A DNA stretch of 64,000 nucleotides from Alloscardovia sp963543015 (GCA_963543015.1 CAUTYZ010000006.1:1-64000), one strand, 5' to 3'. Positions 27,027-35,247 are shown, counted from the first letter of the stretch. Program-made: numbers and translations. Notes: a model not told the origin generated them from the sequence alone.

Positions 27027-27806
27027 ATGGGACAACGCATTGATGTGAATCATTTGAACGTATACTATGGCGATTTCCATGCCGTCGATGACGTGAATAT
27101 GGTTTTGGAGTCGAATAAGGTGACCGCTTTTATCGGTCCTTCCGGTTGCGGCAAGTCGACGGTTTTGCGCACGCTTAACCGCATGCATGAGACGACTCCG
27201 GGCGCTCATGTCACTGGCGAAGTACTTCTTGAAGGTAAGGATTTGTATGCTCCTGATACTGATCCTGTGGAAGTTCGCCGTGGTGTCGGCATGGTGTTCC
27301 AGCGTCCAAATCCATTCCCAACAATGTCTATACGTGAGAACGTCCTCGCAGGCGTGAAGCTCAATAACAAGCGTATCTCGAAGTCAGATGCGGATGATCT
27401 TGTGGAATGGGCTTTGCGAGGTGCTGCGCTGTGGAATGATGTTAAGGATCGTCTTGATAAGCCAGGAATTGGCCTTTCAGGCGGCCAGCAGCAGCGCTTG
27501 TGCATTGCACGTGCAGTGGCCGTTCATCCTCAAGTTCTCCTCATGGATGAGCCATGTTCGGCTCTTGATCCAATTTCTACACTTGCTGTTGAAGACCTGA
27601 TTGGTGAATTGAAAGATGAATTCACCATCGTTATCGTGACGCATAATATGCAGCAGGCTGCGCGCGTGAGCGATACGACCGCATTCTTCAACACCCAAGG
27701 GTCTGGTAAACCGGGTCATCTCGTGGAGATGGCTGATACCACAACAATCTTTTCCAATCCACAGTCCGAAGAAACAGAAAATTATATTTCTGGTCGCTTT
27801 GGATAG
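27027..27806 (+). CDS. pstB: phosphate ABC transporter ATP-binding protein
   Basis: A 259-residue ATPase that powers the PstSCA phosphate importer. Walker A GPSGCGKST (37-45), signature LSGGQQQRLCIARA (near 150), Walker B VLLMDEPCSALDP and the switch His in IVTHNMQQAAR are all intact. AAGGAAGG precedes ATG. The usual phoU does not follow, so regulation by PhoU, if any, is encoded elsewhere. Confidence 0.97.
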   Translation: MGQRIDVNHLNVYYGDFHAVDDVNMVLESNKVTAFIGPSGCGKSTVLRTLNRMHETTPGAHVTGEVLLEGKDLYAPDTDPVEVRRGVGMVFQRPNPFPTMSIRENVLAGVKLNNKRISKSDADDLVEWALRGAALWNDVKDRLDKPGIGLSGGQQQRLCIARAVAVHPQVLLMDEPCSALDPISTLAVEDLIGELKDEFTIVIVTHNMQQAARVSDTTAFFNTQGSGKPGHLVEMADTTTIFSNPQSEETENYISGRFG

Positions 27807-27993
27807 AGATACGAATTGGCTGCGTGTGATGTCCTGTAGGTACGTCACTCGGAGCCGCGATGGCATTGAACGAGTGGAGAGTTTCTCGTTTACGAGTCAT
27901 CACAATTCATGATTGGGAAGCGTCGCATTGCGCGGTCTTCAAACGATACGACGTTAACGCTCAACTACTAGAGAGAAAGTTAAACGAAGACAC

Positions 27994-29373
27994 ATGGAAA
28001 AGTTCTTCAAGTTGAAGGAAAATGGTACCTCGGTATCTACTGAGATTACTGCAGGTTTGACCACTTTCTTCGCAATGGCCTACATCATTGCAGTAAATCC
28101 AAGCATTCTTGGTCAAACAGGTATGCCATGGGGTGCGGTATTCCTCGCAACATTGATTGCGTCCATTATCGGTACTCTCGTTATGGGCTTGTTTGCAAAT
28201 GTTCCATACGGCTTGGCTCCAGGTATGGGACTCAACGCATTCTTCACCTTCACCGTCGTTAAGGGCGTCGGTTTCTCATGGCAGGAAGCTATGTCTATGG
28301 TGTTCGTCTGCGGCGTGATTAACATCATTATTACCGCAACATCCTTGCGTAAGATGATTATTAAGTCCATTCCTCCAATGCTTCAGCATGCTATCGGTGG
28401 AGGCATCGGTGTCTTCATCGCATACGTTGGTTTGCTCAATATCAAGGTCGTAAACTTCGAGTCGGGCTCGCCATCCTTGTCCTCATTCGCAGATCCTCAA
28501 TTGCAGGTCTTCCTTATCGGACTTATCGTGGCAATTGTCATGCTCGTCGTGAAGTTCCCGCCACAATTGAGCTGGCTCAATAAGGGTGCATTCGTTATCG
28601 CAATTGCTGTCGCTGCACTTATCGGTATCCCATATGGCTTGACTACTATGGGTAAGTCCGTGAGCTTGATTGAATCCGTCCAGCAGCTTCCACAAACATT
28701 CTTGGCGATCTTCACTCCTAAGGGGTTCCCATCCTTGTTTGCGGATCCAGCACGTTTGCCACTTGTGTTGGTGACAATTTTTGCATTCTCCTTGTCTGAT
28801 ACTTTCGACACTATCGGAACCTTCATTGGTACAGGTCGTCGCGCAGGCATCTTCTCTGAAGAAGACGAAAAGAATATGGAAGAAGGCTCTGGCTTCAGCT
28901 CCAAGATGGACAAGGCTCTCTTCGCTGATGCAACAGCTACCTCCATTGGTTCTTTGCTGGGAACGTCAAATACCACAACGTACGTCGAATCCGCTGCAGG
29001 TATCGCAGCTGGTGGTCGTACAGGTTTGACCTCTGTCGTTATCGCTGCTGGATTTGCTTTGTCAGCATTCTTTGCTCCATTGATTTCGGCAATTCCAAGT
29101 GCAGCAACGTCGCCTGTACTCGTCATCGTCGGATGCATGATGATGAGCGCATTTGCTGAAATCGAATGGGATGACTTGACTGTTGCTATCCCAGCATTCT
29201 TTACCAGCATCTTCATGGCATTCGCATACTCTATTTCGTACGGCATCGCTGCAGGCTTCATCACCTACTGCATTGTTAAGGTTTGCAAGAAGGAAGCAAA
29301 GTCTGTTCACCCAATTATTTGGGTCGTTGCGATACTGTTCGTAGTAGATTTGGCTTTGCAGGCAATTGTCTAA
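27994..29373 (+). CDS. guanine/hypoxanthine permease (NCS2, AzgA group)
   Basis: A 459-residue purine importer with about 13 membrane segments. Family motifs include the opening EITAGLTTFFAMAYIIAVNP, the GLAPGMGLNAFFT helix break and SLSDTFDTIGTFIGTG, the transport-site region, plus GTSNTTTYVESAAGIAAGGRTG. These fit the AzgA/PbuG branch rather than the UraA/xanthine branch. No purine riboswitch consensus was found in the 187 bases upstream. It is followed by a hairpin at 29413. Confidence 0.92.
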   Translation: MEKFFKLKENGTSVSTEITAGLTTFFAMAYIIAVNPSILGQTGMPWGAVFLATLIASIIGTLVMGLFANVPYGLAPGMGLNAFFTFTVVKGVGFSWQEAMSMVFVCGVINIIITATSLRKMIIKSIPPMLQHAIGGGIGVFIAYVGLLNIKVVNFESGSPSLSSFADPQLQVFLIGLIVAIVMLVVKFPPQLSWLNKGAFVIAIAVAALIGIPYGLTTMGKSVSLIESVQQLPQTFLAIFTPKGFPSLFADPARLPLVLVTIFAFSLSDTFDTIGTFIGTGRRAGIFSEEDEKNMEEGSGFSSKMDKALFADATATSIGSLLGTSNTTTYVESAAGIAAGGRTGLTSVVIAAGFALSAFFAPLISAIPSAATSPVLVIVGCMMMSAFAEIEWDDLTVAIPAFFTSIFMAFAYSISYGIAAGFITYCIVKVCKKEAKSVHPIIWVVAILFVVDLALQAIV

Positions 29374-29412
29374 CCAAGTATAACTGTGAGTAGATAACAT
29401 ATATACTCATCC

Positions 29413-29443
29413 ATGGGCTTCGGATATCATGTCCGAAGCCCAT
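29413..29443. terminator. terminator after purine permease
   Basis: Perfect 12-bp stem ATGGGCTTCGGA (29413-29424) with 29432-29443 around a 7-base loop. Confidence 0.8.
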
Positions 29444-29447
29444 TTGT

Positions 29448-29705
29448 ATGTGTAGGAAATACGATTGGGCGGCAAGACGAGAAAAACAGCGTTTAGGGAT
29501 AGCGCGCGCACTGTGGAAAAATACGCATGTAATTTTTGCAGATGAGCCCACAGCATCGTTGGATGCGGAGAACCGTCAATTAGTTACGCATCTTTTAACA
29601 CAGCATGCGCACAATGGCGGGATTGTCATTACGGCAACTCACGATAGTGAGCTCGTCGATGCGTGCACTCACATAGTAGATCTAGGGCGAGCTGCGATTG
29701 GCTAG
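29448..29705 (+). pseudogene. C-terminal remnant of an ABC transporter ATPase
   Basis: About 85 codons with the C-terminal half of an ABC ATPase: the tail of the signature motif (EKQRLGIARAL), Walker B VIFADEPTASLD, and switch motif ITATHDSEL. Walker A and the first half are absent, and bases before the signature read LGG only in another frame, pointing to a deletion plus frameshift. The closest type is the MacB/LolD exporter group (DEPTASLD). It begins a few bases after the permease terminator, with no promoter or permease partner. A short expressed protein cannot be excluded, but it could not bind ATP normally. Confidence 0.8.
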
Positions 29706-29713
29706 AGTTACAA

Positions 29714-29756
29714 AAAGGGTGGTGTAGAACGCTTCGTGCATTCCACACCACCCTTT
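29714..29756 (-). terminator. terminator of the Rpf-like gene
   Basis: Perfect 12-bp stem AAAGGGTGGTGT / ACACCACCCTTT (29714-29725, 29745-29756). The T-run lies on the minus strand (TTTTTG), matching the gene to its right. Confidence 0.88.
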
Positions 29757-29771
29757 CTGTGCGAGTAATCT

Positions 29772-30806
29772 TTAATACCAGTTATATGACTGGGAATGAG
29801 CCCAAGCTGCTGATGGAGTGCCATAGCGGCCGGCAATGTAATTAAGACCCCATGTAATCTGTGTCGTTGCGTTGGTTTGCCAATCCGCACCCGCGCTCGC
29901 CATCTTGCTACCTGGAAGAGCCTGAGGAATTCCATAAGCACCAGATGCGTTCGCTGCGGTCGTACGCCAACCAGATTCCTTATTCCACAAGTTCACCAAT
30001 GCGGTAAAGTCGGATTCCGACCATCCGCGTGCGATAACCATGTCGTGTGCGATAGACTGTGCTTCGCTTACAGGAGTGGTCGTACCCAAATTCGAGGATG
30101 AAGAGCTGCTCGACGAGGACGAAGATGAGGAAGCCTTCTTTGTGCCAACGTGAACTTCTTCATTAACAGGGGCAGTCTTGACGTATTCAGTAATTGTCGT
30201 CGTAGAGATAACATTATCGCCATTCTTGGTGACGAGGTTTGTCTGCTCAACGACACCATCCTGACCCTTTTGAGTAACCTTGCGCGTTCCAGCTGCCAAA
30301 GTATCATCCTGAACTTCGACGGTGTTGTACGGAACGGACTGTTCTACTGTTTGAACTTCCGAATTTGCACGAGTAATACGAATAGTAGTAGATTCCTTTA
30401 CCTTGGTATCCAAAGAAGGGGTAATGCTATCCGTATCTTCAAGAGAAATATTGCCAGCTTCAAGTACTGACTTCACGGTCGTGAACTTAGTTCCCACAAC
30501 CATGCGTTCTGTTCCGTTAATAACAACGCGGATATATTGGGAATCTGCAGAAGCGTCGCCTTCGCCATTCTTCAAGGCGGCACGAAGACTACTACGCGAA
30601 ATATCCTGACCGTTGCTCGTTAATTCATTAATCGAATACGCCGTAATGTCAGACACGCCAGAACCTTGTACATGACTTGCTACCGCGACGATACCTCCGG
30701 TTGCGAGCAAAATTGTGGCTGTCGCACCAGCTCCGACTGCAATCCAATGCTTACGGGTCATCTTCTTACGCAATGGTACAAGTGGTTGACCGTGTCGACC
30801 TGACAT
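29772..30806 (-). CDS. Rpf-like cell-wall protein with DUF348, G5 and lytic transglycosylase-like domains
   Basis: A 344-residue exported protein. A basic N-terminus and a membrane/signal segment (about 20-43) precede a DUF348 domain (RVVINGTERMVVGTKFTTVK), a G5 domain (about 150-205), and a run of 13 serines. A C-terminal lysozyme-like domain follows, with the probable catalytic Glu in LWNKESGWR and the motif NASGAYGIPQALPGSKMAS. This architecture is that of resuscitation-promoting factor/YabE proteins, which cleave or remodel peptidoglycan. The serines use several codons, so the run is not a simple slippage tract. AGGAG lies 5 bases before ATG. Confidence 0.88.
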   Translation of the reverse strand: MSGRHGQPLVPLRKKMTRKHWIAVGAGATATILLATGGIVAVASHVQGSGVSDITAYSINELTSNGQDISRSSLRAALKNGEGDASADSQYIRVVINGTERMVVGTKFTTVKSVLEAGNISLEDTDSITPSLDTKVKESTTIRITRANSEVQTVEQSVPYNTVEVQDDTLAAGTRKVTQKGQDGVVEQTNLVTKNGDNVISTTTITEYVKTAPVNEEVHVGTKKASSSSSSSSSSSSSNLGTTTPVSEAQSIAHDMVIARGWSESDFTALVNLWNKESGWRTTAANASGAYGIPQALPGSKMASAGADWQTNATTQITWGLNYIAGRYGTPSAAWAHSQSYNWY

Positions 30807-31110
30807 AAAACTCCTAAGTTCGGCGAATAAAAACGATATTCAGTTATAAGTATGTGGTTGTGCGTGCTACGTACTTCGTGTAAGTGAGGTACGGCACTCC
30901 GTACTGTACGGGTGGCGCATAAACAGGCAAGATGCATACATATTTAGTTCGTAGCGAATTGCTCGCGTACGGGTTAAATTGTCAAGGCCATCTTGCTGGT
31001 CCCACACTGCACGTAACAGCAAACTCTATAATCCTACCATTGAATGTATACGCGCGCCAAGTTCCAATCTGTAATAGAGAGGTTTTACTCGGATAGCTCA
31101 AAGTCGAGAT

Positions 31111-31136
31111 GGGAGTTTTGGGGGATGGGGTGGGGG
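31111..31136 (+). other. putative G-quadruplex motif
   Basis: Four G-runs of 3, 5, 4 and 5 bases separated by loops of 6, 2 and 1 bases. This meets the usual G3+ N1-7 rule. It lies about 300 bases upstream of the Rpf-like start. Confidence 0.7.
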
Positions 31137-31200
31137 ATTTGGAATCTGTTGGGTGGATTCTTGGATGTTTGAGAGGTGAAGAACTGACGGTATGAAGTTT

Positions 31201-31284
31201 TATCCACTTTTGTGCAAAAACGGTCACGTATGATTCCTAAAATGCCTCATCGCGCGTGAACGTTGTCGATTTTGCCCAAAAGTG
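31201..31284. repeat. paired inverted-repeat element, copy 1
   Basis: Left arm TATCCACTTTTGTGCAAAAA followed by CGGTCACGTATGA (31201-31233); right arm TGTCGATTTTGCCCAAAAGT (31264-31283) in opposite orientation. The interior is about 30 bases. The left arm's CGGTCACGTATGA recurs exactly in copy 5 at 58751-58763. Confidence 0.75.
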
Positions 31285-31403
31285 CATGAGAAAGAGCTCA
31301 CGAACGAAAACACCTTAAGCTTCTCCTCAGTTGTCGCGCTTTTCCTACTGGGTTTTTCCTTTCCGCTTCTTAACGCATCCTTTTCTTAACTCTCATGCAC
31401 AAA

Positions 31404-31438
31404 AGTAAAAGCGCTGTGATGCATTCACACCACAGCGC
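31404..31438 (-). terminator. terminator of thioredoxin gene
   Basis: Stem GCGCTGTG / CACAGCGC (31411-31418, 31431-31438), followed on the minus strand by TTTTACTTTTG. Confidence 0.85.
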
Positions 31439-31526
31439 CCAATTATGAATCTATTGCTTTCGTTGACTTCTCGGGATTACCCCCAGTTCGAAGTTCTAGT
31501 CCGCAGTCTAAGCCAAAGTTTAAGCC

Positions 31527-31892
31527 CTACGCCTCAGCTTCAGTCTCGCCGTCAAGTTCGACCTTGCTCATGTCGAGCTCTTCAACTTGCTTAATGAGGT
31601 CTTCCAAATCAGATGCGCGCAAAGCACCTGCCTGCTGGAAGACGACTGTACCGTTCTTAATTGCCATAAGGGTTGGGACAGCCTGAATATTTGCAGCCTG
31701 GGCCAACTCCTGGTTCTGATCGATATCGACCTTACCGAAGTAAATGTTGTCGTGCTTTTCGGAAGATTTCTCATACACTGGTCCGAATGCGCGGCAAGGT
31801 GGGCACCATGTGGCCCAGAAGTCTACGAGAACGATGTCGTTCTCGTCGATGATGTCATTAAAACCGTCTTGCTTAATTTCGTGAGTTGCCAT
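31527..31892 (-). CDS. trxA: thioredoxin with CPPC active site
   Basis: A 121-residue thioredoxin-fold disulfide reductase. The active site is WCPPC (29-33) instead of the usual WCGPC. The cis-proline motif AVPTLM and buried Asp region VDFWATW are present. A short acidic tail follows the fold. CPPC raises the likelihood of a role or redox potential different from standard TrxA, but it is a known natural variant. AAAGGAG lies just upstream of ATG. Monocistronic with its own terminator. Confidence 0.93.
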   Translation of the reverse strand: MATHEIKQDGFNDIIDENDIVLVDFWATWCPPCRAFGPVYEKSSEKHDNIYFGKVDIDQNQELAQAANIQAVPTLMAIKNGTVVFQQAGALRASDLEDLIKQVEELDMSKVELDGETEAEA

Positions 31893-32009
31893 GGGGCGCT
31901 CCTTTGATCCTCGTTGTACTGGCTACCGTATTCGGTGAGTCAGCGTGGTACATTCACTCTCAAGCATGCGCAAAATTTCGCTGAGCAAGCCAACTTCGCA
32001 CAAACTCTA

Positions 32010-32053
32010 AGCTATAAATAAGCTATGAATAGGCTATGAATAGGCTATGAATA
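32010..32053. repeat. 4 x 11-bp tandem repeat
   Basis: Units AGCTATAAATA, AGCTATGAATA, GGCTATGAATA, GGCTATGAATA. The period is about one DNA helical turn. Confidence 0.92.
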
Positions 32054-32070
32054 AGTGTACCCCTACCAAT

Positions 32071-32120
32071 TGCCGTACAGTGCCGTACGCTTCCGCACGA
32101 CACCGCACGACACCGCGCGA
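32071..32120. repeat. 5 x 10-bp degenerate tandem repeat
   Basis: Units TGCCGTACAG, TGCCGTACGC, TTCCGCACGA, CACCGCACGA, CACCGCGCGA. Sharing CCGYRC in each unit, it follows the 11-bp array after 17 bases. Confidence 0.8.
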
Positions 32121-32181
32121 TAACTGTACTTTTCCGTAACTACGTACATAAACTCACGCGGCGTGAGAAAAATTCCCGTGG

Positions 32182-32207
32182 CTTTGCTCTGAGCAAAGTG
32201 TCATAAT
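32182..32207 (+). promoter_or_regulatory. palindrome and leaderless -10 of DUF4916 gene
   Basis: CTTTGCTC-T-GAGCAAAG (32182-32198) is a perfect 17-bp palindrome. Three bases later comes CATAAT (32202-32207), ending 6 bases before ATG 32214. The palindrome fills the -35 to -10 spacer, as an operator would. Confidence 0.55.
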
Positions 32208-32213
32208 AGAGCT

Positions 32214-32843
32214 ATGCCAGTTCTCCATGATGAAGTTCCAGATAATGATGATTTTGATGCTCACCGCAAGCGCGGAGAGTTTGACGATATAACGCCGGAT
32301 GATTTTCTGCGTGGCACATCATCGCATAATCCTCCGGGTTGGCTCACTTCCCGTGAGATTGAAAAGCTCCGCGCTCAGATGCCGATACCGTATGTAGTTG
32401 TCGTTCCAGTTCACAGCGACGAATTTGGCAGAATTACCCATGTCGGTTCGCTCCTCACAGCCAGTGATGAAGATGGAATGGTATCGCGCACGTTGATTAC
32501 TGGGCGAATTGTTTTTCATGAGACGATTCGCGAGGCAATTGCACGTAATATTTCTAAGGATCTTGGCGATGTGACATTGCCTCACTTACCAGTGAATTTA
32601 CAGCCATTTACTGTGGCTGAATTCTTCCCTACTCCTGGCGTGAGCCCATATTTTGATTCACGTCAGCATGCTGTAGCTTTGTGCTATGTCGTGGAAATTG
32701 CCGGAGAATGCCAGCCTATGGATGAAACTCTGGACGTCGAATGGGTTACTCCCGAGGAAGCTCTTACTCCTGACTTTTTGAGCCAATTGCCTAATGGCTT
32801 TGATCGCATTGTCATGCAAGGGTTGAGCGTATCCGGAGCTTGA
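32214..32843 (+). CDS. DUF4916 family Nudix-like protein
   Basis: A 209-residue actinobacterial protein of the DUF4916/Nudix-superfamily group, of unknown substrate. The first about 35 residues are acidic. The fold runs from PPGWLTSREIEKLRAQMPI to DVEWVTPEEAL, with QPFTVAEFFPTPG and FDSRQHAVALCYVV conserved. The Nudix box position (GRIVFHETIREAIARN) lacks the canonical REUXEE core, reading RNISKD, so metal-dependent hydrolysis is doubtful. It may be a binding or regulatory relative. Start chosen by -10 spacing; no ribosome binding site. Confidence 0.82.
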   Translation: MPVLHDEVPDNDDFDAHRKRGEFDDITPDDFLRGTSSHNPPGWLTSREIEKLRAQMPIPYVVVVPVHSDEFGRITHVGSLLTASDEDGMVSRTLITGRIVFHETIREAIARNISKDLGDVTLPHLPVNLQPFTVAEFFPTPGVSPYFDSRQHAVALCYVVEIAGECQPMDETLDVEWVTPEEALTPDFLSQLPNGFDRIVMQGLSVSGA

Positions 32844-32885
32844 ATCCCAACAAAATTCAAATACCCGTTAGCCGAACGTTCATGC

Positions 32886-32891
32886 TACGGT
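32886..32891 (+). promoter_or_regulatory. possible -10 of a leaderless promoter (hydrolase-NudC gene)
   Basis: TACGGT ends 7 bases before ATG 32899; the intervening bases AAAAAGC contain no ribosome binding site. Confidence 0.4.
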
Positions 32892-32898
32892 AAAAAGC

Positions 32899-34842
32899 AT
32901 GGCTATCCAGTATTTCGACATTCCTGTATATACGTATCATCGCTCTCTTGCAACGACAACTTCAGCAGATATTCCTCTGGTATTGATTCACGCATTCCCC
33001 GTGGATCATCATGTGTGGGATTATGCAGTTCCTGACATTATTGCTCAGCTTGGCATGTCTCATGACACCACCATTCTTGCAGTGGATATGCCAGGAGCAG
33101 GTGCGAATCCGATTCCGCCGATGGATATGGTTGGTGTAATTGCTGACGATGGCGCATACGAAGAAGCGATGGATCGTATGGCTTCGTCTATCGTTCACGC
33201 GGTTCAGTCACGCGGATATGAGCGGGCAATTTACGCGGGAATCTCTATGGGTGGATATGCTACTTTGTCTATCGCACGGCAGTTCCCTGAAGCAATGGCT
33301 GGCATGGCACTTTGTGATACTAAAGCGGATGCGGATACTCCTGAACAGCGTGTTAACCGACTCGCTGCAGCCGATCTGGCAGAGCGCGAATCGACGCTTG
33401 CTCCTGTTGTCCATTTTGCTAAGCCTCAGGCGGGCGATTCTGCTTTTAAGAAATCAGCAGAATTTATCGATACTTTTATGGGCTGGATTAACGCGCAAAC
33501 TCCTACAGGCATTGCGTGGCGACAACGTATGGCTGCTGGTCGACGCGATGATAATGACACTCTTGAGACGATTACTGTTCCTACAGCTGTTATTAGTGGA
33601 ACTCTCGATGGGCCATCTAATCCGTCTGTGATGCGTCCTCTTGCTGACAAAATTTCTCACGCGCATGTGACGTTCACACAAATCAATGATGCGGGTCACT
33701 TCACGTGTTTTGAAAAGCCGGCAGAAGTTGCGCATGCATTGGTACAGCTCGTAGACGAAGTGCGTGATATAGCGAATCAGAATGATGATTCTCGCGTTTC
33801 TTCTCGCTCTCTCGAATTCTCCGGTTTTGAGAGCTTACGTCAGGGGCAAGTAGTCGAACGCGTGCCGCTTACTGAAGGACATATCGACTATAAGTTGAAT
33901 GTGCGCGAAAAAATTACTATGAATGACTGGGAGAGCCTTCTTAGCGATGACAATGCGCGCATCATCCTTGTGCATAAGGGGCTCATGGCGGTTGTGAAAA
34001 ATGGTATCCAAGGTTCAGTAACGACAGGTCATAAACGTCATCTGGTGACGCTACCGGGCGCATATCTCTCACAGATGCTGACAAGCAAGCCTGATGGTTT
34101 GTATCTCTTAGGAGAAGTGAAGTCTAGCGCGAATCATAAGTACACGTATATCGCGTGCAATCTCAACGAATACGAATCGCAAGTGCCGTCGCCTGATGCT
34201 ATTTCGTTCGTCCGGAAGAGCATGATGCAGTATGATTGGCTTCCACTTCGAGAGGTTGCCCATCTGCTGTCTGCTGATGAAGCGCAGCTGGCAACGATGA
34301 CAATGGGCTTAAGCATGTGGCATCGCAAAGCACAGTTCTGCGGATACTGTGGATCAGCCGTGCATAACATCAACGGCGGCTGGGCTACGCGCTGTGTAGG
34401 AGAAGATCGTCATATCAATTTCCCTCGCATCGAACCAGCTATGATTGTGCGCATCACCGATGAGAATGATCGAATTTTGCTCCAGCATAACCATGCGTGG
34501 GCTGACGGTGTGTACTCAGTATGCTCTGGCTTTGTAGAAGTGGGCGAAAATGCAGAAGATAGCGTTCACCGCGAAGTCATGGAGGAGCTCGGCATCGAAG
34601 TGAAAGACGTTCATTATGTCGGCTCTCAGCCATGGCCATTCCCGGGTTCATTGATGCTCGGCTTTGGCACACAAGCTGTCGATACAGAACTCACACTCGA
34701 TACGCGTGAGGTTGCTGACGCCCGCTGGATGACTCGCGACGAATTGATGAGATCCATTGCGCTGGGAGAGATTGAGCTTCCGGGGCATTCGTCAATTGCG
34801 CTCACAATGATTGAGCAATGGTATGGCGCTAAATTGCGATAG
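32899..34842 (+). CDS. alpha/beta hydrolase fused to NADH pyrophosphatase (NudC-type)
   Basis: A 647-residue fusion. Residues about 1-290 form an alpha/beta hydrolase: oxyanion region LVLIHAFPVDHHVW, nucleophile Ser116 in AGISMGGY, an acid near GTLDGPSN, and catalytic His in NDAGHFTCFEKP. Residues about 300-647 match NudC: a zinc-ribbon start FCGYCG near 480, Nudix box GFVEVGE...REVMEELGI near 543-565, and the NADH pyrophosphatase signature SQPWPFPGS. NudC cleaves NAD(H) and removes NAD caps from RNA. Only one further Cys (TRC) follows the CxxC pair, so the zinc site may be incomplete. Why a hydrolase is attached is unknown. Confidence 0.9.
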   Translation: MAIQYFDIPVYTYHRSLATTTSADIPLVLIHAFPVDHHVWDYAVPDIIAQLGMSHDTTILAVDMPGAGANPIPPMDMVGVIADDGAYEEAMDRMASSIVHAVQSRGYERAIYAGISMGGYATLSIARQFPEAMAGMALCDTKADADTPEQRVNRLAAADLAERESTLAPVVHFAKPQAGDSAFKKSAEFIDTFMGWINAQTPTGIAWRQRMAAGRRDDNDTLETITVPTAVISGTLDGPSNPSVMRPLADKISHAHVTFTQINDAGHFTCFEKPAEVAHALVQLVDEVRDIANQNDDSRVSSRSLEFSGFESLRQGQVVERVPLTEGHIDYKLNVREKITMNDWESLLSDDNARIILVHKGLMAVVKNGIQGSVTTGHKRHLVTLPGAYLSQMLTSKPDGLYLLGEVKSSANHKYTYIACNLNEYESQVPSPDAISFVRKSMMQYDWLPLREVAHLLSADEAQLATMTMGLSMWHRKAQFCGYCGSAVHNINGGWATRCVGEDRHINFPRIEPAMIVRITDENDRILLQHNHAWADGVYSVCSGFVEVGENAEDSVHREVMEELGIEVKDVHYVGSQPWPFPGSLMLGFGTQAVDTELTLDTREVADARWMTRDELMRSIALGEIELPGHSSIALTMIEQWYGAKLR

Positions 34843-34853
34843 TATTAAATGTT

Positions 34854-35246
34854 ATGAGTGAAGAAAAACCAAACTTGAGCATCCCCGGCCATCTGAGCTA
34901 TTCAGAAGACCATGTATGGGTTGATGCGTCTGAGTCTCCAGCTGTGGTAGGAATTACCGAATATGCTGCGGAGCAATTGGGCGATTTAGTATTTGTAGAT
35001 ATGCCAGAAGTTGATACGGAAGTTCGTGCAGGCGATGAGCCGGTTGAATTGGAATCTGCTAAGGCAATTTCTACTATGGTTGTGCCTGTTTCGGGGACAA
35101 TTAAGTACGTCAACCAAGCAGTTATCGATGATCCAGAAGTCATTAACGGCGATCCGTATGGTGAGGGATGGATTCTTAAAATTGAGCTGGACGATGATGA
35201 GCCTGAGCTCTTAACTGCAGAAAGTTACGAGCAGATTGTCAAGTAA
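34854..35246 (+). CDS. gcvH: glycine cleavage system H protein / lipoyl carrier
   Basis: A 130-residue lipoyl domain protein. The lipoylation lysine lies in ELESAKAISTMVVPVSG, with the N-terminal LSYSEDHVWV and VGITEYAAEQLGDLVFV conserved. GcvH shuttles methylamine in glycine cleavage, and in some bacteria serves as a lipoate relay. gcvP and gcvT are not in the window, while a lipoate ligase gene lies 5 kb downstream. A TAGTAT at 34840-34845, 8 bases from ATG, could be its -10. It ends 1 base before the App1 gene. Confidence 0.93.
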   Translation: MSEEKPNLSIPGHLSYSEDHVWVDASESPAVVGITEYAAEQLGDLVFVDMPEVDTEVRAGDEPVELESAKAISTMVVPVSGTIKYVNQAVIDDPEVINGDPYGEGWILKIELDDDEPELLTAESYEQIVK

Positions 35247-35247
35247 C

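Larger units (their letters stand above)
30807..31526. other. 720-bp gap between Rpf-like gene and thioredoxin
   Basis: No supportable gene. From left: the Rpf promoter region, a G-rich tract at 31111-31136, a paired inverted-repeat element at 31201-31284, a 10-bp inverted repeat GTGCATGAGA (31282-31291) / TCTCATGCAC (31391-31400), and the thioredoxin terminator. Confidence 0.65.
31893..32213. other. 321-bp gap between thioredoxin and DUF4916 gene
   Basis: Contains divergent promoters, two tandem arrays (32010-32053, 32071-32120) and a 17-bp palindrome at 32182-32198. No gene. Confidence 0.6.

Noticed and set aside
27807..27993. Purine riboswitch before the guanine/hypoxanthine permease
   Set aside because: I looked for the conserved three-way junction core (TATAATCCTAAT-like) and found none.
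30982..31227. 81-codon minus-strand frame in the rpf-trxA gap
   Set aside because: Pro/Ser-rich translation of the G-rich tract and part of a repeat element; no ribosome binding site.
32010..32120. Possible CRISPR array
   Set aside because: Units are 10-11 bases and contiguous, with no spacers and no cas genes nearby.
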